A stretch of 64,000 nt of DNA from Nitricoxidireducens sp046726235 (GCA_046726235.1 JBKPAD010000012.1:124001-188000), one strand, 5' to 3'; positions 9,006 through 19,347 are shown, numbered from the stretch's first letter. Numbers and translations: made by a program. Notes: generated by a model from the sequence alone, not told the origin.

Positions 9006-9576
9006 AACGGCGCGGCGCCAGCCGCACAAGCTCCTCGTCGCTCAGGAAGCGCGATGCGCCGTTCGCCAGCCCGGCGAGCGTCATCTCGCCGACGGCCCAG
9101 CGGACCAGCCGCAGCGTCGGGTAGCCGACCTTCGCCGTCATGCGGCGCACCTGCCGGTTCTTGCCCTCGGCGATCACCAGTTCGAGCCAGCTGGTCGGAA
9201 TTTCCTTGCGGTAGCGGATCGGCGGGTCGCGCGGCCAGAGATTCTCGGGTTCGTCGATCAAGCGCGCGCGGCAAGGCCGGGTATGGAAGTCGCCGAGGTC
9301 GACGCCGCGGCGCAGGCGTTCGAGCGCCGGCTCGTCGGGAATGCCCTCGACCTGCGCCCAGTAAGTCTTCTCCAGCTTGTGGCGCGGGTTGCTGATGCGT
9401 GCCTGCAGCGCGCCGTCGTCGGTCAGCACCAGCAGGCCTTCGCTGTCGGCATCGAGCCGTCCGGCGGCATAGACGCCGGGAACCTTGATGTAGTCGGCCA
9501 GCGTCGCCCGCCCGTCAGACGACGTGAACTGCGTGAGCACGCCGAAGGGTTTGTTGAAGAGCAGGACGCGGGGCAC
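9004..9576 (-). CDS. rluE: 23S rRNA pseudouridine synthase, RsuA/RluE type
   Basis: 190 residues with no S4 domain. It begins MPRVLLFNKPFGVLTQF and carries the catalytic-Asp motif GRLDADSEGLLVLTDDG and the EGKNRQVRRMTAKVG block of the RsuA/RluB/E/F family. Length and lack of an S4 domain fit RluE, which isomerises a single uridine in domain V of 23S rRNA (U2457 in E. coli). It lies 11 bp downstream of aceK on the same strand and is likely co-transcribed with it. Confidence 0.88.
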   Translation of the reverse strand: MPRVLLFNKPFGVLTQFTSSDGRATLADYIKVPGVYAAGRLDADSEGLLVLTDDGALQARISNPRHKLEKTYWAQVEGIPDEPALERLRRGVDLGDFHTRPCRARLIDEPENLWPRDPPIRYRKEIPTSWLELVIAEGKNRQVRRMTAKVGYPTLRLVRWAVGEMTLAGLANGASRFLSDEELVRLAPRR

Positions 9577-9587
9577 GACAGCGACGG

Positions 9588-11366
9588 CTAGCGATCCTCG
9601 CAGCCGACCTCGAACTGGTTGCAGAAGCGCATCGCCTCGGGATAGGGAAAGAAGTCACGCACCTCGCCGCGACGGATGGAGTCCTGCGCCTTGCGCCAGA
9701 AGTCGGCGTCGAGCAGGTCGCGATGGTGGCGCATGAAGGCGTTGCGAATGTTGTCCGACACCAGCAGGAAGGTGCCGAATTCCTCGGGGAAGATGTCGTT
9801 GCGGCCGACCGAGTACCACGCCTCGCCCGACATTTCGGCCTCGGGATTCGGCGCTTCCGGAATGCGGCGGAAGTTGCAGTCGGTCATGTACTCGATCTCG
9901 TCGTAGTCGTAGAACACGACGCGGCCGTAGCGCGTGACGCCGAAGTTCTTCCACAGCATGTCGCCGGGAAAGATGTTGGCGATCGCCAACTCGCGAATCG
10001 CGTTGCCGTACTCGCGCACGGCATTCTCGACCAGGTCCTCGCGACCCGTGCGCTCGGCGTTCTCGAGATAGATGTTGAGCGGCACCATGCGCCGCTCGAT
10101 GTACAGGTGCTTGATGATCAGGTCGTCGCCGTCTTCCTCGAGCAGCGAGGGAACCTGCTTGTGCAGCTCCTCGACCAGTTCGGGCGAGAAGCGGGCCTTG
10201 GGCAGCGCGACGTGCGAGAACTCGAGCGTGTCCGCCATGCGGCCGACGCGGTCGACCTGCTTGACCAACTGGTACTTGCGCTTGACCGTGGCGTGGTCGA
10301 CTTCCTTGGTGGCGCCGAAGACGTCCTTGATCACCTTGAACACATAGGGATACGACGGCAGCGTGAACACCAGCATCACCAGGCCCTTGATGCCGGGCGC
10401 GACGATGAACTGGTCGCGCGAATGGTGCAGGTGCGAGATCAGCCCGCGATAGAACGCCGTCTTGCCCTGCTTGCCGAGTCCCAGCATCGAGTACAGCTCG
10501 GCGCGCGGCTTGTTCGGCATCACTGAGCGCAGGAACTGCACGTACGCCGCCGGCACCTGCATGTCGACCATGAAGTAGGCGCGCGAGAGCGAGAACAGGG
10601 TGCTGATGTGCCCGGAGTCGAGCAGCACCGTATCGAGGTAGAGCTTGCCGGTCCTGGTGTGGAGCACCGGGATCATGAACGAGTACTCGGCAGCGCCGTT
10701 GACGACCTTGCCGATCACGTAGGCCGCCTTGTTGCGGTAGAAGGCGGAATTCAACACCTGGATCTGCAGGTTGGTCTCGCGCGGCGGCCACTCGCCGACG
10801 TGCCGCTCGGCGGTGATCATCAGGTAATCGAGGTCGCGCTCGAGGTCCTCGAAGGCGCGCTGCCAGCCGAAGTCGAGCAGCATCGCGCGCACGGCATTGC
10901 GAAAGCCGGTTTCGTTCGGGTAGTAGCAGCGGTAGGTCGGCGGATCGGACTCGATGTACTCCGTCGACATCGCCGGCCGCACGAAGATGAAATCGTTGTG
11001 GAAATACGTGCGGTGCATGATGCGGCAGAACACCGAGTTGAAGAACGTCTCGGCAAGTTCTGGCTGCTTGTGCTCGGTGAGCAGGCCGATGTAGATCAGC
11101 TTGACGGGCTGCCACACCGTCTCGTCGAGCAGGTCGGCGGAGAACTCCGCATGGAGGCGCTCGACCGTCTCGCAGACGCGGCTGTCGTAGTAGCTGATGC
11201 GGTCCTTGACCGACTGCTGCACGCCGCCCCAGTCGGCGGCGTCGAAGCGATCCTTGGCGCGCGCCGAGCATTCGCGAAACAGCCGGTAATGCTTGTCGAA
11301 GCCCTCGACCATCGCCAGGGCGATGCGCTGGGCAATCTGTATCTCTTGGCTCACCGCAAGGTCCAT
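9588..11366 (-). CDS. aceK: isocitrate dehydrogenase kinase/phosphatase
   Basis: 592 residues, matching AceK. This bifunctional enzyme phosphorylates and dephosphorylates isocitrate dehydrogenase and so sets the split between the TCA cycle and the glyoxylate shunt. The ATP-binding loop is recognisable (VAPGIKGLVMLVFTLPSYPY), followed by VFKVIKD, the NIYLENA block and the FYDYDEIEY region. The ATG at 11366 (MDLAVSQEIQ) matches the family start; the frame stays open upstream into icd but that part is antisense to icd. It is divergent from its own substrate gene icd, whereas E. coli aceK lies in an aceBAK operon. Confidence 0.95.
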   Translation of the reverse strand: MDLAVSQEIQIAQRIALAMVEGFDKHYRLFRECSARAKDRFDAADWGGVQQSVKDRISYYDSRVCETVERLHAEFSADLLDETVWQPVKLIYIGLLTEHKQPELAETFFNSVFCRIMHRTYFHNDFIFVRPAMSTEYIESDPPTYRCYYPNETGFRNAVRAMLLDFGWQRAFEDLERDLDYLMITAERHVGEWPPRETNLQIQVLNSAFYRNKAAYVIGKVVNGAAEYSFMIPVLHTRTGKLYLDTVLLDSGHISTLFSLSRAYFMVDMQVPAAYVQFLRSVMPNKPRAELYSMLGLGKQGKTAFYRGLISHLHHSRDQFIVAPGIKGLVMLVFTLPSYPYVFKVIKDVFGATKEVDHATVKRKYQLVKQVDRVGRMADTLEFSHVALPKARFSPELVEELHKQVPSLLEEDGDDLIIKHLYIERRMVPLNIYLENAERTGREDLVENAVREYGNAIRELAIANIFPGDMLWKNFGVTRYGRVVFYDYDEIEYMTDCNFRRIPEAPNPEAEMSGEAWYSVGRNDIFPEEFGTFLLVSDNIRNAFMRHHRDLLDADFWRKAQDSIRRGEVRDFFPYPEAMRFCNQFEVGCEDR

Positions 11367-11568
11367 CGAAAAACCTTCTCGCACGTCGCGGCCGGTGCCG
11401 GCGCGGGGTGCGGGCGATTCTAGCCACTCTGGCGGATAAGGTGCGTTTCGGGGATAATAAAAAAAGTCGCGGAACGCAATTTCCCACAAGGAAGGCGCCC
11501 TCCGACCAGCGCGGAACGGGCTGCGCCGCGGCGATCTACCAACCACCAAAAAAAGGAATGGAGCAGGC

Positions 11569-12810
<1,242 letters not shown>

Positions 12811-12836
12811 TTCGCACCCGGCTGCACCCGCATCTC

Positions 12837-12860
12837 ACGAGGCCCCGCAAGGGGCTTCGT
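12837..12860 (+). terminator. rho-independent terminator of icd
   Basis: A 10-bp stem (ACGAGGCCCC / GGGGCTTCGT, one G-T pair) with a GCAA loop lies 27 bp after the icd stop. It is followed by a short T-run (GATTTT). Confidence 0.75.
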
Positions 12861-12874
12861 GATTTTCGGCCCCT

Positions 12875-12911
12875 AGAAAAAACAAAACCCGCCTGGCGGT
12901 GCCGAGGCGGG
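12875..12911 (-). terminator. rho-independent terminator of the cold-shock gene
   Basis: Read on the minus strand, CCCGCCT and AGGCGGG form a stem at 12888-12911, followed by TTTTGTTTTTT at 12875-12887. It lies about 30 bp after the csp stop. Confidence 0.8.
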
Positions 12912-12940
12912 TCAAACAAACCCTGCGAAAAACTTGTTCG

Positions 12941-13144
12941 TCAGGCTTTCTGGATGTTCGACGCCTGCTTGCCCTTCGGGCCCTGCGTCACCTCGAACGA
13001 AACCTTCTCGCCTTCCTTGAGGGTCTTGAAGCCGGACATCGTGATCGCGGAGAAGTGAGCGAACAAATCCTCGCTGCCATCATCCGGCGTGATGAAACCG
13101 AAACCCTTGGAGTCGTTGAACCACTTGACGGTACCCGTTGCCAT
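12941..13144 (-). CDS. cold-shock protein, CspA family
   Basis: 67 residues forming a single OB-fold cold-shock domain with both RNA-binding motifs, RNP1 KGFGFI and RNP2 DLFAHFSAI. CspA-type proteins are RNA chaperones that melt structure in mRNA. A strong AGGAAAGAGG ribosome site precedes the ATG. A promoter about 170 bp upstream would give the long untranslated leader typical of cold-regulated csp mRNAs. Several csp paralogs usually coexist, so no specific letter is given. Confidence 0.95.
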   Translation of the reverse strand: MATGTVKWFNDSKGFGFITPDDGSEDLFAHFSAITMSGFKTLKEGEKVSFEVTQGPKGKQASNIQKA

Positions 13145-13316
13145 AAAGCCTCTTTCCTAAAACATGACAAGAACCGGCTACCTTGCACTCCTGCCCCGAA
13201 GGCGACCGGGAAATGTTTGCCGACAAGTTCAAGCAGAGCGGACCGTGGAACCTGATGCGATGGAACCACTCAAAGATCAAGGACACTGCGGCGAAGCTTG
13301 GAACAAACACGCCTGC

Positions 13317-13345
13317 CTTTTACCCATTTCGACTGGACGCGTCAA
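13317..13345 (-). promoter_or_regulatory. sigma-70-like promoter for csp, giving a long 5' leader
   Basis: On the minus strand a TTGACG (13345-13340) and a TAAAAG (13322-13317) are separated by exactly 17 bp. Transcription from here would leave a leader of about 165 nt before the csp start at 13144. The rest of 13145-13490 holds no gene on either strand, apart from the clpS promoter at its right end. Confidence 0.5.
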
Positions 13346-13457
13346 CAGGTTTGAATGTTGCACGACAGCATCTCCGACGCGTCATCCCTCACCCCTTCCC
13401 CGGCGCTTCCCGAATTGCAGGCGCATCCGGGCTCTATTCCCCTGTTGGCGGCGCAGT

Positions 13458-13484
13458 TGCTTGGAGAACAATCCGCATTAGAAT
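13458..13484 (+). promoter_or_regulatory. putative clpS promoter abutting the start codon
   Basis: A TTGCTT-like -35 near 13458 and a good -10, TAGAAT (13479-13484), lie 16 bp apart. The -10 ends only 6 bp before the clpS ATG at 13491, so the predicted transcription start is at or next to the A of the ATG. Confidence 0.4.
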
Positions 13485-13490
13485 CGTTTC

Positions 13491-13805
13491 ATGGGTACTC
13501 GCAAGCAACGGGAAGACGGTACGGTCCTGGAGCCCGAGAGAAGCCGGGTCAAGCCGCCCTCGTTGTTCCGCGTCGTGTTGCTCAACGACGATTACACGCC
13601 GATGGATTTCGTCGTCGTCGTGCTGCAGAAATTCTTCAATATGAACCGCGAGCAGGCTACCGTCGTCATGTTGCAGGTCCACCGTGCGGGACGCGGCGTT
13701 TGCGGCGTCTATCCTCATGACGTCGCCGCAACGAAGGTCGAACAGGTCAGCGCCTTCGCGCAGCAGCATCAACACCCCCTCGCCTGCGTCATGGAGAAGA
13801 ACTAG
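13491..13805 (+). CDS. clpS: ATP-dependent Clp protease adaptor ClpS
   Basis: 104 residues. ClpS delivers N-degron substrates to ClpAP. A flexible N-terminal tail leads to PPSLFRVVLLNDDYTPMDFV, which carries the conserved NDD/TPM substrate-pocket residues, and to HRAGRGVCGVYPHDVAATK. It sits directly upstream of clpA, as usual in proteobacteria. There is no Shine-Dalgarno sequence before the ATG and a -10 element lies 6 bp upstream, so the message may be leaderless. Confidence 0.95.
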   Translation: MGTRKQREDGTVLEPERSRVKPPSLFRVVLLNDDYTPMDFVVVVLQKFFNMNREQATVVMLQVHRAGRGVCGVYPHDVAATKVEQVSAFAQQHQHPLACVMEKN

Positions 13806-13859
13806 CATGGGGTTGTGCGAGACCCAAACCGCCGGCCGGCGGTCCCCAGGAGACCCGGC

Positions 13860-16124
13860 ATGATCGCCCAGGAACTTGAAGTAAGCCTGCACATGGCCTT
13901 CGTCGAGGCAAGACAGAAGCGCCACGAGTTCATCACCGTCGAGCACCTGCTGCTGGCGCTGCTCGACAATCCGTCGGCCGCCGAGGTCCTGCGGGCGTGC
14001 GCCGCCGACATGGATGCGCTGCGCAACGAGTTGCTGGCCTTCATCAACCAGCACACGCCCACTGTCGGCGGCCACGACGAGATCGACACCCAGCCGACGC
14101 TCGGCTTCCAGCGCGTGATCCAGCGCGCCATCCTGCACGTGCAGTCCTCGGGCAAGAAGGAAGTCACCGGTGCCAACGTCCTCGTCGCGATCTTCGGCGA
14201 GAAGGATTCGCACGCCGTCTATTACCTGCAGAAGCAGAACATCTCGCGCCTCGACGTCGTCAATTACATCGCGCACGGTGTGACCAAGACGACGCAGCAG
14301 CCCACCGCCGGGAAAGCCGAGGAGGCGGCCGAGACCGACGCCGACGCCGGTTCGCAGTCGAGCGCGCTCGAGAATTTCACCCAGAACCTCAACCAGCTCG
14401 CCCTGACCGGCAAGATCGATCCGCTGATCGGCCGCGACAAGGAACTCGAGCGGGTCATCCAGACGCTGTGCCGCCGCCGCAAGAACAATCCCCTGCTCGT
14501 CGGCGAAGCCGGCGTCGGCAAGACGGCGATCGCCGAGGGGCTCGCGCGCCGCATCATCGAGAGTCGCGTACCGGAGATTCTCGCCGGCGCAACTGTGTAC
14601 GCGCTGGACATGGGCTCATTGCTCGCCGGCACCAAGTATCGCGGCGATTTCGAGCAGCGCCTCAAGTCGGTGTTGAAGCAACTCTCGGACAACCCCAACG
14701 CGATCCTGTTCATCGACGAGATCCACACGCTGATCGGCGCCGGCGCCGCCTCGGGCGGCACGCTCGACGCCTCGAACCTGCTCAAGCCAGCGCTGTCGTC
14801 CGGCGCCCTCAAGTGCATCGGCGCCACGACCTACAACGAGTTCCGTGGTGTCTTCGAGAAGGACCACGCCCTCTCGCGGCGCTTCCAGAAGATCGACGTC
14901 AACGAGCCGTCGGTCGAGGAGACCGTCTCGATCCTGCGCGGCCTCAAGAGCCGCTTCGAGGAGCATCACGGCGTCAAGTACTCCACCGCCGCGATCAGCA
15001 ACGCCGCCGAACTCTCGGCCAAGTACATCACCGACCGCCACCTGCCCGACAAGGCGATCGACGTCATCGACGAGGCCGGCGCGGCGCAGCGCATCCTGCC
15101 CAAGTCCAAGCAGAAGAAGGTCATCGGCAAGCAGGAGATCGAGGAGATCGTCGCCCGCATCGCGCGCATTCCGCCGCAGCACGTCTCGGCCGACGACCGC
15201 TCCGCGCTCAAGAACCTCGAACGCGACCTGAAGACGGTCGTCTTCGGCCAGGACCCTGCGATCGACGCGCTGGCCAAGGCGATCAAGATGTCGCGCTCGG
15301 GCCTTGGCAGCCCGCAGAAGCCGATCGGCAACTTCCTCTTCTCCGGCCCCACCGGCGTCGGCAAGACGGAAGTCGCGCGTCAGCTCGCCTACTGCATGGG
15401 CATCGAACTGATCCGCTTCGACATGTCCGAATACATGGAGCGCCACGCCGTCAGCCGGCTGATCGGCGCCCCGCCGGGCTACGTCGGCTTCGACCAGGGC
15501 GGCCTGCTGACCGAAGCGGTGACGAAGAAGCCACACGCCGTGCTGCTGCTCGACGAGATCGAGAAGGCGCATCCCGACATCTTCAACATCCTGCTGCAGG
15601 TCATGGACCACGGCACGCTGACGGACAACAACGGCCGCAAGGCCGACTTCCGCAACGTCGTGATCATCATGACGACCAACGCCGGCGCCGAAGCACTGAA
15701 CAAGACGACCATCGGCTTCACGACCACCAAGAGCGTCGGCGACGAGATGGGCGACATCAAGCGCATGTTCTCGCCCGAGTTCCGCAACCGTCTCGACGCC
15801 ATCGTGTCGTTCCGCCCGCTCGACGAGGAGATCATCCTGCGCGTGGTCGACAAGTTCCTGATGCAACTCGAAGGCCAGTTGCACGAGAAGAAGGTCGAGG
15901 CCATCTTCACCGATGCGCTGCGTCACTGGCTGGCCAGCCGCGGCTTCGATCCGCTGATGGGCGCGCGCCCCATGGCGCGCCTGATCCAGGACACGATCCG
16001 CGCGGCGCTGGCCGACGAACTGCTGTTCGGCCGACTGGCCCACGGCGGGCGCGTCACCATCGACCTCGACGAGAACAGGAGCGTCAAGCTGAGCTTCGAG
16101 GAGAACGCGGAAGCCGTCGCCTGA
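13860..16124 (+). CDS. clpA: ATP-dependent Clp protease ATP-binding subunit ClpA
   Basis: 754 residues. AAA+ unfoldase that feeds substrates to ClpP. An N-terminal Clp-N domain (about 1-145) is followed by D1 with Walker A GEAGVGKT and D2 with Walker A GPTGVGKT. An IGF loop (TTIGFTTTK) before the second sensor region is the ClpP-docking tripeptide. The ATG at 13860 has AGGAGA 8 bp upstream and matches the family start MIAQELEVSL; the frame is open 15 codons further 5' without support. It lies 54 bp after clpS and is probably co-transcribed. Confidence 0.96.
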   Translation: MIAQELEVSLHMAFVEARQKRHEFITVEHLLLALLDNPSAAEVLRACAADMDALRNELLAFINQHTPTVGGHDEIDTQPTLGFQRVIQRAILHVQSSGKKEVTGANVLVAIFGEKDSHAVYYLQKQNISRLDVVNYIAHGVTKTTQQPTAGKAEEAAETDADAGSQSSALENFTQNLNQLALTGKIDPLIGRDKELERVIQTLCRRRKNNPLLVGEAGVGKTAIAEGLARRIIESRVPEILAGATVYALDMGSLLAGTKYRGDFEQRLKSVLKQLSDNPNAILFIDEIHTLIGAGAASGGTLDASNLLKPALSSGALKCIGATTYNEFRGVFEKDHALSRRFQKIDVNEPSVEETVSILRGLKSRFEEHHGVKYSTAAISNAAELSAKYITDRHLPDKAIDVIDEAGAAQRILPKSKQKKVIGKQEIEEIVARIARIPPQHVSADDRSALKNLERDLKTVVFGQDPAIDALAKAIKMSRSGLGSPQKPIGNFLFSGPTGVGKTEVARQLAYCMGIELIRFDMSEYMERHAVSRLIGAPPGYVGFDQGGLLTEAVTKKPHAVLLLDEIEKAHPDIFNILLQVMDHGTLTDNNGRKADFRNVVIIMTTNAGAEALNKTTIGFTTTKSVGDEMGDIKRMFSPEFRNRLDAIVSFRPLDEEIILRVVDKFLMQLEGQLHEKKVEAIFTDALRHWLASRGFDPLMGARPMARLIQDTIRAALADELLFGRLAHGGRVTIDLDENRSVKLSFEENAEAVA

Positions 16125-16142
16125 AGAGCGCAGCCCGCGACG

Positions 16143-16176
16143 ACGGCGGCCCCTGGCAACGGGTGCCGCCGTTTTC
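16143..16176 (+). terminator. rho-independent terminator after clpA
   Basis: An 8-bp stem ACGGCGGC / GCCGCCGT at 16143-16172 with a 14-nt loop, running into TTTTCTTATTT, 18 bp after the clpA stop. Confidence 0.7.
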
Positions 16177-16205
16177 TTATTTCAAGACTGCAAAGGGAGT
16201 GACCG

Positions 16206-16685
16206 ATGGACCTGCTGACTACCGATCTGTGCGACGCCCACGAGGGCAAGGTGCGCATCGTTGCGCCCATGTTCCGCTCGTACGGCGGACGAAGGAGCTT
16301 CCACGGACCGGTATCGACGCTCAAGCTGTTCGAGGACAACGGACTGGTGCGCAAGGCGCTCGAAGGCCCCGGCAACGGCCGCGTCCTGGTCATCGATGGC
16401 GGCGGCAGCCTGCGTCGCGCACTCGTCGGCGACCAGCTCGCCGCGCTCGGCGTGAAGAACGGCTGGGCCGGCCTGGTCGTTTACGGCTGCATCCGGGATT
16501 CGCGCGCCATCGGCGGGATGGACATCGGCATCTTCGCCTTGGCGACGCACCCGCAGAAGACTCTCAAGAAGAACGAGGGCGACACCGATGTCCCGGTGGC
16601 TTTCGGCGGCGTCACCTTCAATCCGGGCGACTGGCTGTATGCGGACGAGGACGGCGTGATCCTCAGCAACGCCGCACTGATCTGA
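16206..16685 (+). CDS. rraA: RraA family protein (RNase E regulator / HMG aldolase-like)
   Basis: 159 residues. It carries the family core GGGSLRRALVGDQLA and the following GWAGLVVYGCIRDSRAI block. The D...R and G...DQLA residues bind the divalent metal and 2-oxoacid in the 4-hydroxy-4-methyl-2-oxoglutarate aldolase members. The same fold in E. coli inhibits RNase E, and many betaproteobacterial members are annotated for either function. Sequence alone does not separate them. AAAGGGAG precedes the ATG. It is a single gene between clpA and aceA. Confidence 0.85.
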   Translation: MDLLTTDLCDAHEGKVRIVAPMFRSYGGRRSFHGPVSTLKLFEDNGLVRKALEGPGNGRVLVIDGGGSLRRALVGDQLAALGVKNGWAGLVVYGCIRDSRAIGGMDIGIFALATHPQKTLKKNEGDTDVPVAFGGVTFNPGDWLYADEDGVILSNAALI

Positions 16686-16688
16686 GAT

Positions 16689-16702
16689 GTCTTATACAAG
16701 AG
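16689..16702. promoter_or_regulatory. candidate operator, distal copy upstream of aceA
   Basis: GTCTTATACAAGAG matches the perfect palindrome at 16810-16823 at 12 of 14 positions and lies 3 bp past the rraA stop, 121 bp upstream of that palindrome. Two spaced sites of one dyad suggest a dimeric regulator that may loop the DNA. Confidence 0.45.
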
Positions 16703-16809
16703 TAATTCCGCAACGCACGCTTGGCGCGTTTCAAAATCACACCAGAGCTCCCGCATAGCGGAACGAAATGCGTAACGTACTGTTTTACCGTCGAATAATT
16801 AATCATCGA

Positions 16810-16823
16810 CTCTTATATAAGAG
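16810..16823. promoter_or_regulatory. candidate operator, proximal copy upstream of aceA
   Basis: CTCTTATATAAGAG is a perfect 14-bp palindrome 128 bp before the aceA ATG and contains a -10-like TTATAT/TATAAG core. The surrounding 16686-16951 (266 bp) contains no gene. A related 14-mer precedes aceB. I cannot name the regulator; the adjacent LysR protein or a GntR-type protein are options. Confidence 0.55.
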
Positions 16824-16951
16824 TATTGCTGCTTCGCAAAAACGTCGATATACTTCTTGCCATCGACAGGCCGGAAGCGGATGACTTGTGACGCAGCGTC
16901 GCGAATCTCCGGGCCGAAGTCGTGTTTTTTGACCAGACCGAGGACCCCGAC

Positions 16952-18262
16952 ATGACCGACCGCAAAGCTCAAATCGCCGCCCTGGAAAAGGACTGGAAAG
17001 AGAATCCCCGCTGGAAGGGCGTCAAGCGCGGTTACAGCGCCGAAGACGTCGTCCGCCTGCGCGGCTCCGTTCAGATCGAGCACACGCTGGCCAAGCGCGG
17101 CGCCGAGAAGCTCTGGCGCCTGGTGAACGGCGAAGCCAAGAAGGGCTACGTCAACGCCTTCGGCGCCATCACCGCCGGCCAGGCGATGCAGCAGGCCAAG
17201 GCCGGCCTCGAGGCCGTCTATCTGTCTGGCTGGCAGGTCGCCGCCGACGGCAACACCTCCGAAACCATGTACCCGGACCAGTCGCTGTACGCCTACGACT
17301 CCGTGCCGACCATGGTTCGCCGCATCAACAACACCTTCAAGCGCGCCGACGAAATCCAGTGGGGCCGCGGCATCGGACCCGGCGACAAGGACTACGTCGA
17401 CTTCTTCCTCCCGATCGTGGCTGACGCCGAAGCCGGCTTCGGCGGCGTGCTCAACGCCTTCGAGCTGATGAAGAACATGATCGTCGCGGGCGCCGCCGGC
17501 GTGCATTTCGAAGACCAGCTCGCTGCCGTCAAGAAGTGCGGCCACATGGGCGGCAAGGTGCTGGTGCCGACCCGCGAAGCCATCGAGAAACTGATCGCCG
17601 CGCGCTTCGCCGCCGACGTCATGGGCGTGCCGACCATCGTCCTCGCCCGCACCGACGCCGAGGCCGCCAACCTGCTGACCTCCGACTACGACGCCAACGA
17701 CAAGCCCTTCGTCACCGGCGAGCGCACCCAGGAAGGCTTCTACCGCGTCAAGAACGGCCTCGAGCAATCGATCAGCCGCGGCGTCGCCTACGCTCCCTAT
17801 GCCGACCTCGTCTGGTGCGAAACCGGCAAGCCCGACATCGGCTTCGCCCGCGAATTCGCGCAAGCCGTGCTCAAGGAGTGTCCGGGCAAGCTGCTGTCCT
17901 ACAACTGCTCGCCCTCGTTCAACTGGAAGAAGAACCTGGACGAGAAGACCATCGCCAAGTTCCAGGACGAACTGTCCGCGCTGGGCTACAAGTACCAGTT
18001 CATCACCCTGGCCGGCATCCACATCAACTGGTACAACACCTTCCAGTTCGCCCAGGCCTATGCCAAGGGCGAGGGCATGAAGCACTATGTCGACATGGTG
18101 CAGGAGCCGGAATTCAAGGCGCGCGAGCAGGGCTACACCTTCGTCTCGCACCAGCAGGAAGTCGGCGTCGGCTACTTCGACGACGTCACCACCGTGATCC
18201 AGGGCGGAACCTCCAGCGTCAAGGCGCTGACTGGTTCGACGGAAGAGGAGCAGTTCCACTAA
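16952..18262 (+). CDS. aceA: isocitrate lyase
   Basis: 436 residues. Cleaves isocitrate to glyoxylate and succinate, the first step of the glyoxylate shunt. The catalytic signature KKCGH is at residues 194-198 (Cys196). Flanking ICL blocks are present: SGWQVAAD early, HFEDQ just before the signature, and CSPSFNW and TLAGIH after it. The ATG at 16952 (AGGA 9 bp upstream) is preferred to an in-frame GTG at 16922. Palindromic operator-like sites lie upstream and a strong terminator follows. It competes with icd for isocitrate. Confidence 0.97.
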   Translation: MTDRKAQIAALEKDWKENPRWKGVKRGYSAEDVVRLRGSVQIEHTLAKRGAEKLWRLVNGEAKKGYVNAFGAITAGQAMQQAKAGLEAVYLSGWQVAADGNTSETMYPDQSLYAYDSVPTMVRRINNTFKRADEIQWGRGIGPGDKDYVDFFLPIVADAEAGFGGVLNAFELMKNMIVAGAAGVHFEDQLAAVKKCGHMGGKVLVPTREAIEKLIAARFAADVMGVPTIVLARTDAEAANLLTSDYDANDKPFVTGERTQEGFYRVKNGLEQSISRGVAYAPYADLVWCETGKPDIGFAREFAQAVLKECPGKLLSYNCSPSFNWKKNLDEKTIAKFQDELSALGYKYQFITLAGIHINWYNTFQFAQAYAKGEGMKHYVDMVQEPEFKAREQGYTFVSHQQEVGVGYFDDVTTVIQGGTSSVKALTGSTEEEQFH

Positions 18263-18303
18263 GCAACACTGACAATACCCTCAGGAAGAGGGAGTGGAGG
18301 GGA

Positions 18304-18336
18304 GGCCGCACCGGGATTGCCGGTGCGGCCTTTTCC
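18304..18336 (+). terminator. rho-independent terminator of aceA
   Basis: A perfect 11-bp stem (GGCCGCACCGG / CCGGTGCGGCC, loop GATTG) at 18304-18330 followed by TTTTCCTTTT. Confidence 0.9.
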
Positions 18337-18347
18337 TTTTCAGCGCC

Positions 18348-19256
18348 TCACTCGGCCGGATCCCAGTAATCCGGCCGGCCGTAAGTCTCCTTCAGCAGGT
18401 CGACGAACAGGCGCACGCGCAACGGCAGATGGCGCCGTTGCGGGAACACGGCATGAATGCCCACCGGCGGCGGCGCGAACTCGTCGAGCACCGACACCAG
18501 GCGCCCCCAGCGCAAGTCGTCGCCCACTTCCCACACCGAGCGCCACGCCAGCCCCATGCCGGCGAGCGTCCACTCATGGAGCACGGCGCCGTCGTTGCAA
18601 TCGAACGGCCCGGCGACGCGCATAGTCACCGTCCGCTCCGGGCGCGAAGGATCATGGAAACTCCAGCCACCCTGCCCCACCAGCGAAAGGCAGCGATGCC
18701 CCGCCAGATCGGCGAGCGTGCGCGGCACGCCGTGGCGCTGGAGGTAAGCCGGGCTCGCCACGACGACCCGTCGCATCTCGCCGAGGCGAACACCGACGAG
18801 GCTCGAGTCGACGAGCTCGCCAATGCGCACCGCGCAGTCCATGCCTTCATTGACGAGATCGACGGCGCGATCGGAGAGGTCGAGGCTGGCCGTCACCTCG
18901 GGATTGGCACGCAGGAACTCCATCACCAGCGGCGCCACGTGCTTGCGCCCGAAACCCGCCGGCGCCGTGATGCGCAGGTGGCCGCTAGCCTTGACGCCGC
19001 CTAGACTGACTGAAGCCTCCGCGTTGGCGACGTCGTTCAGGATGCGCTGGCAGTCTTCGAGGAAGGCCTGGCCCTCCTGCGTCAACGTCAGCTTGCGCGT
19101 GGTGCGGGTCAGCAGGCGCACGCCGAGGCGCTCTTCCAGGCTGTCGAGGCGGCGCCCGATCATCGCCGGGGTGACGCCTTCGGCGCGCGCGGCGGCCGAG
19201 AGACTGCCGCGGGTGGCCGTCGCCGTAAACGCCGTGAGTTCCTTGAAGCGACCCAT
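18348..19256 (-). CDS. LysR family transcriptional regulator
   Basis: 302 residues. N-terminal winged helix-turn-helix (about 1-60; SLSAAARAEGVTPAMIGRRL) and a C-terminal periplasmic-binding-protein-like effector domain. It is transcribed away from aceB across a 112-bp gap and lies between the two glyoxylate-shunt genes, so it is a candidate regulator of aceB and possibly aceA. LysR proteins often control a divergent neighbour, but this subgroup also includes regulators of unrelated oxidoreductases, so the target is inference. Confidence 0.9.
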   Translation of the reverse strand: MGRFKELTAFTATATRGSLSAAARAEGVTPAMIGRRLDSLEERLGVRLLTRTTRKLTLTQEGQAFLEDCQRILNDVANAEASVSLGGVKASGHLRITAPAGFGRKHVAPLVMEFLRANPEVTASLDLSDRAVDLVNEGMDCAVRIGELVDSSLVGVRLGEMRRVVVASPAYLQRHGVPRTLADLAGHRCLSLVGQGGWSFHDPSRPERTVTMRVAGPFDCNDGAVLHEWTLAGMGLAWRSVWEVGDDLRWGRLVSVLDEFAPPPVGIHAVFPQRRHLPLRVRLFVDLLKETYGRPDYWDPAE

Positions 19257-19347
19257 CTTTTACGGAATGTACAAGATCAATTGAGAATATTGTGACTTAC
19301 ATTTCAAGACAAGGGGTAATAAGCTTCAGTCATCGACAAAAGCCATA

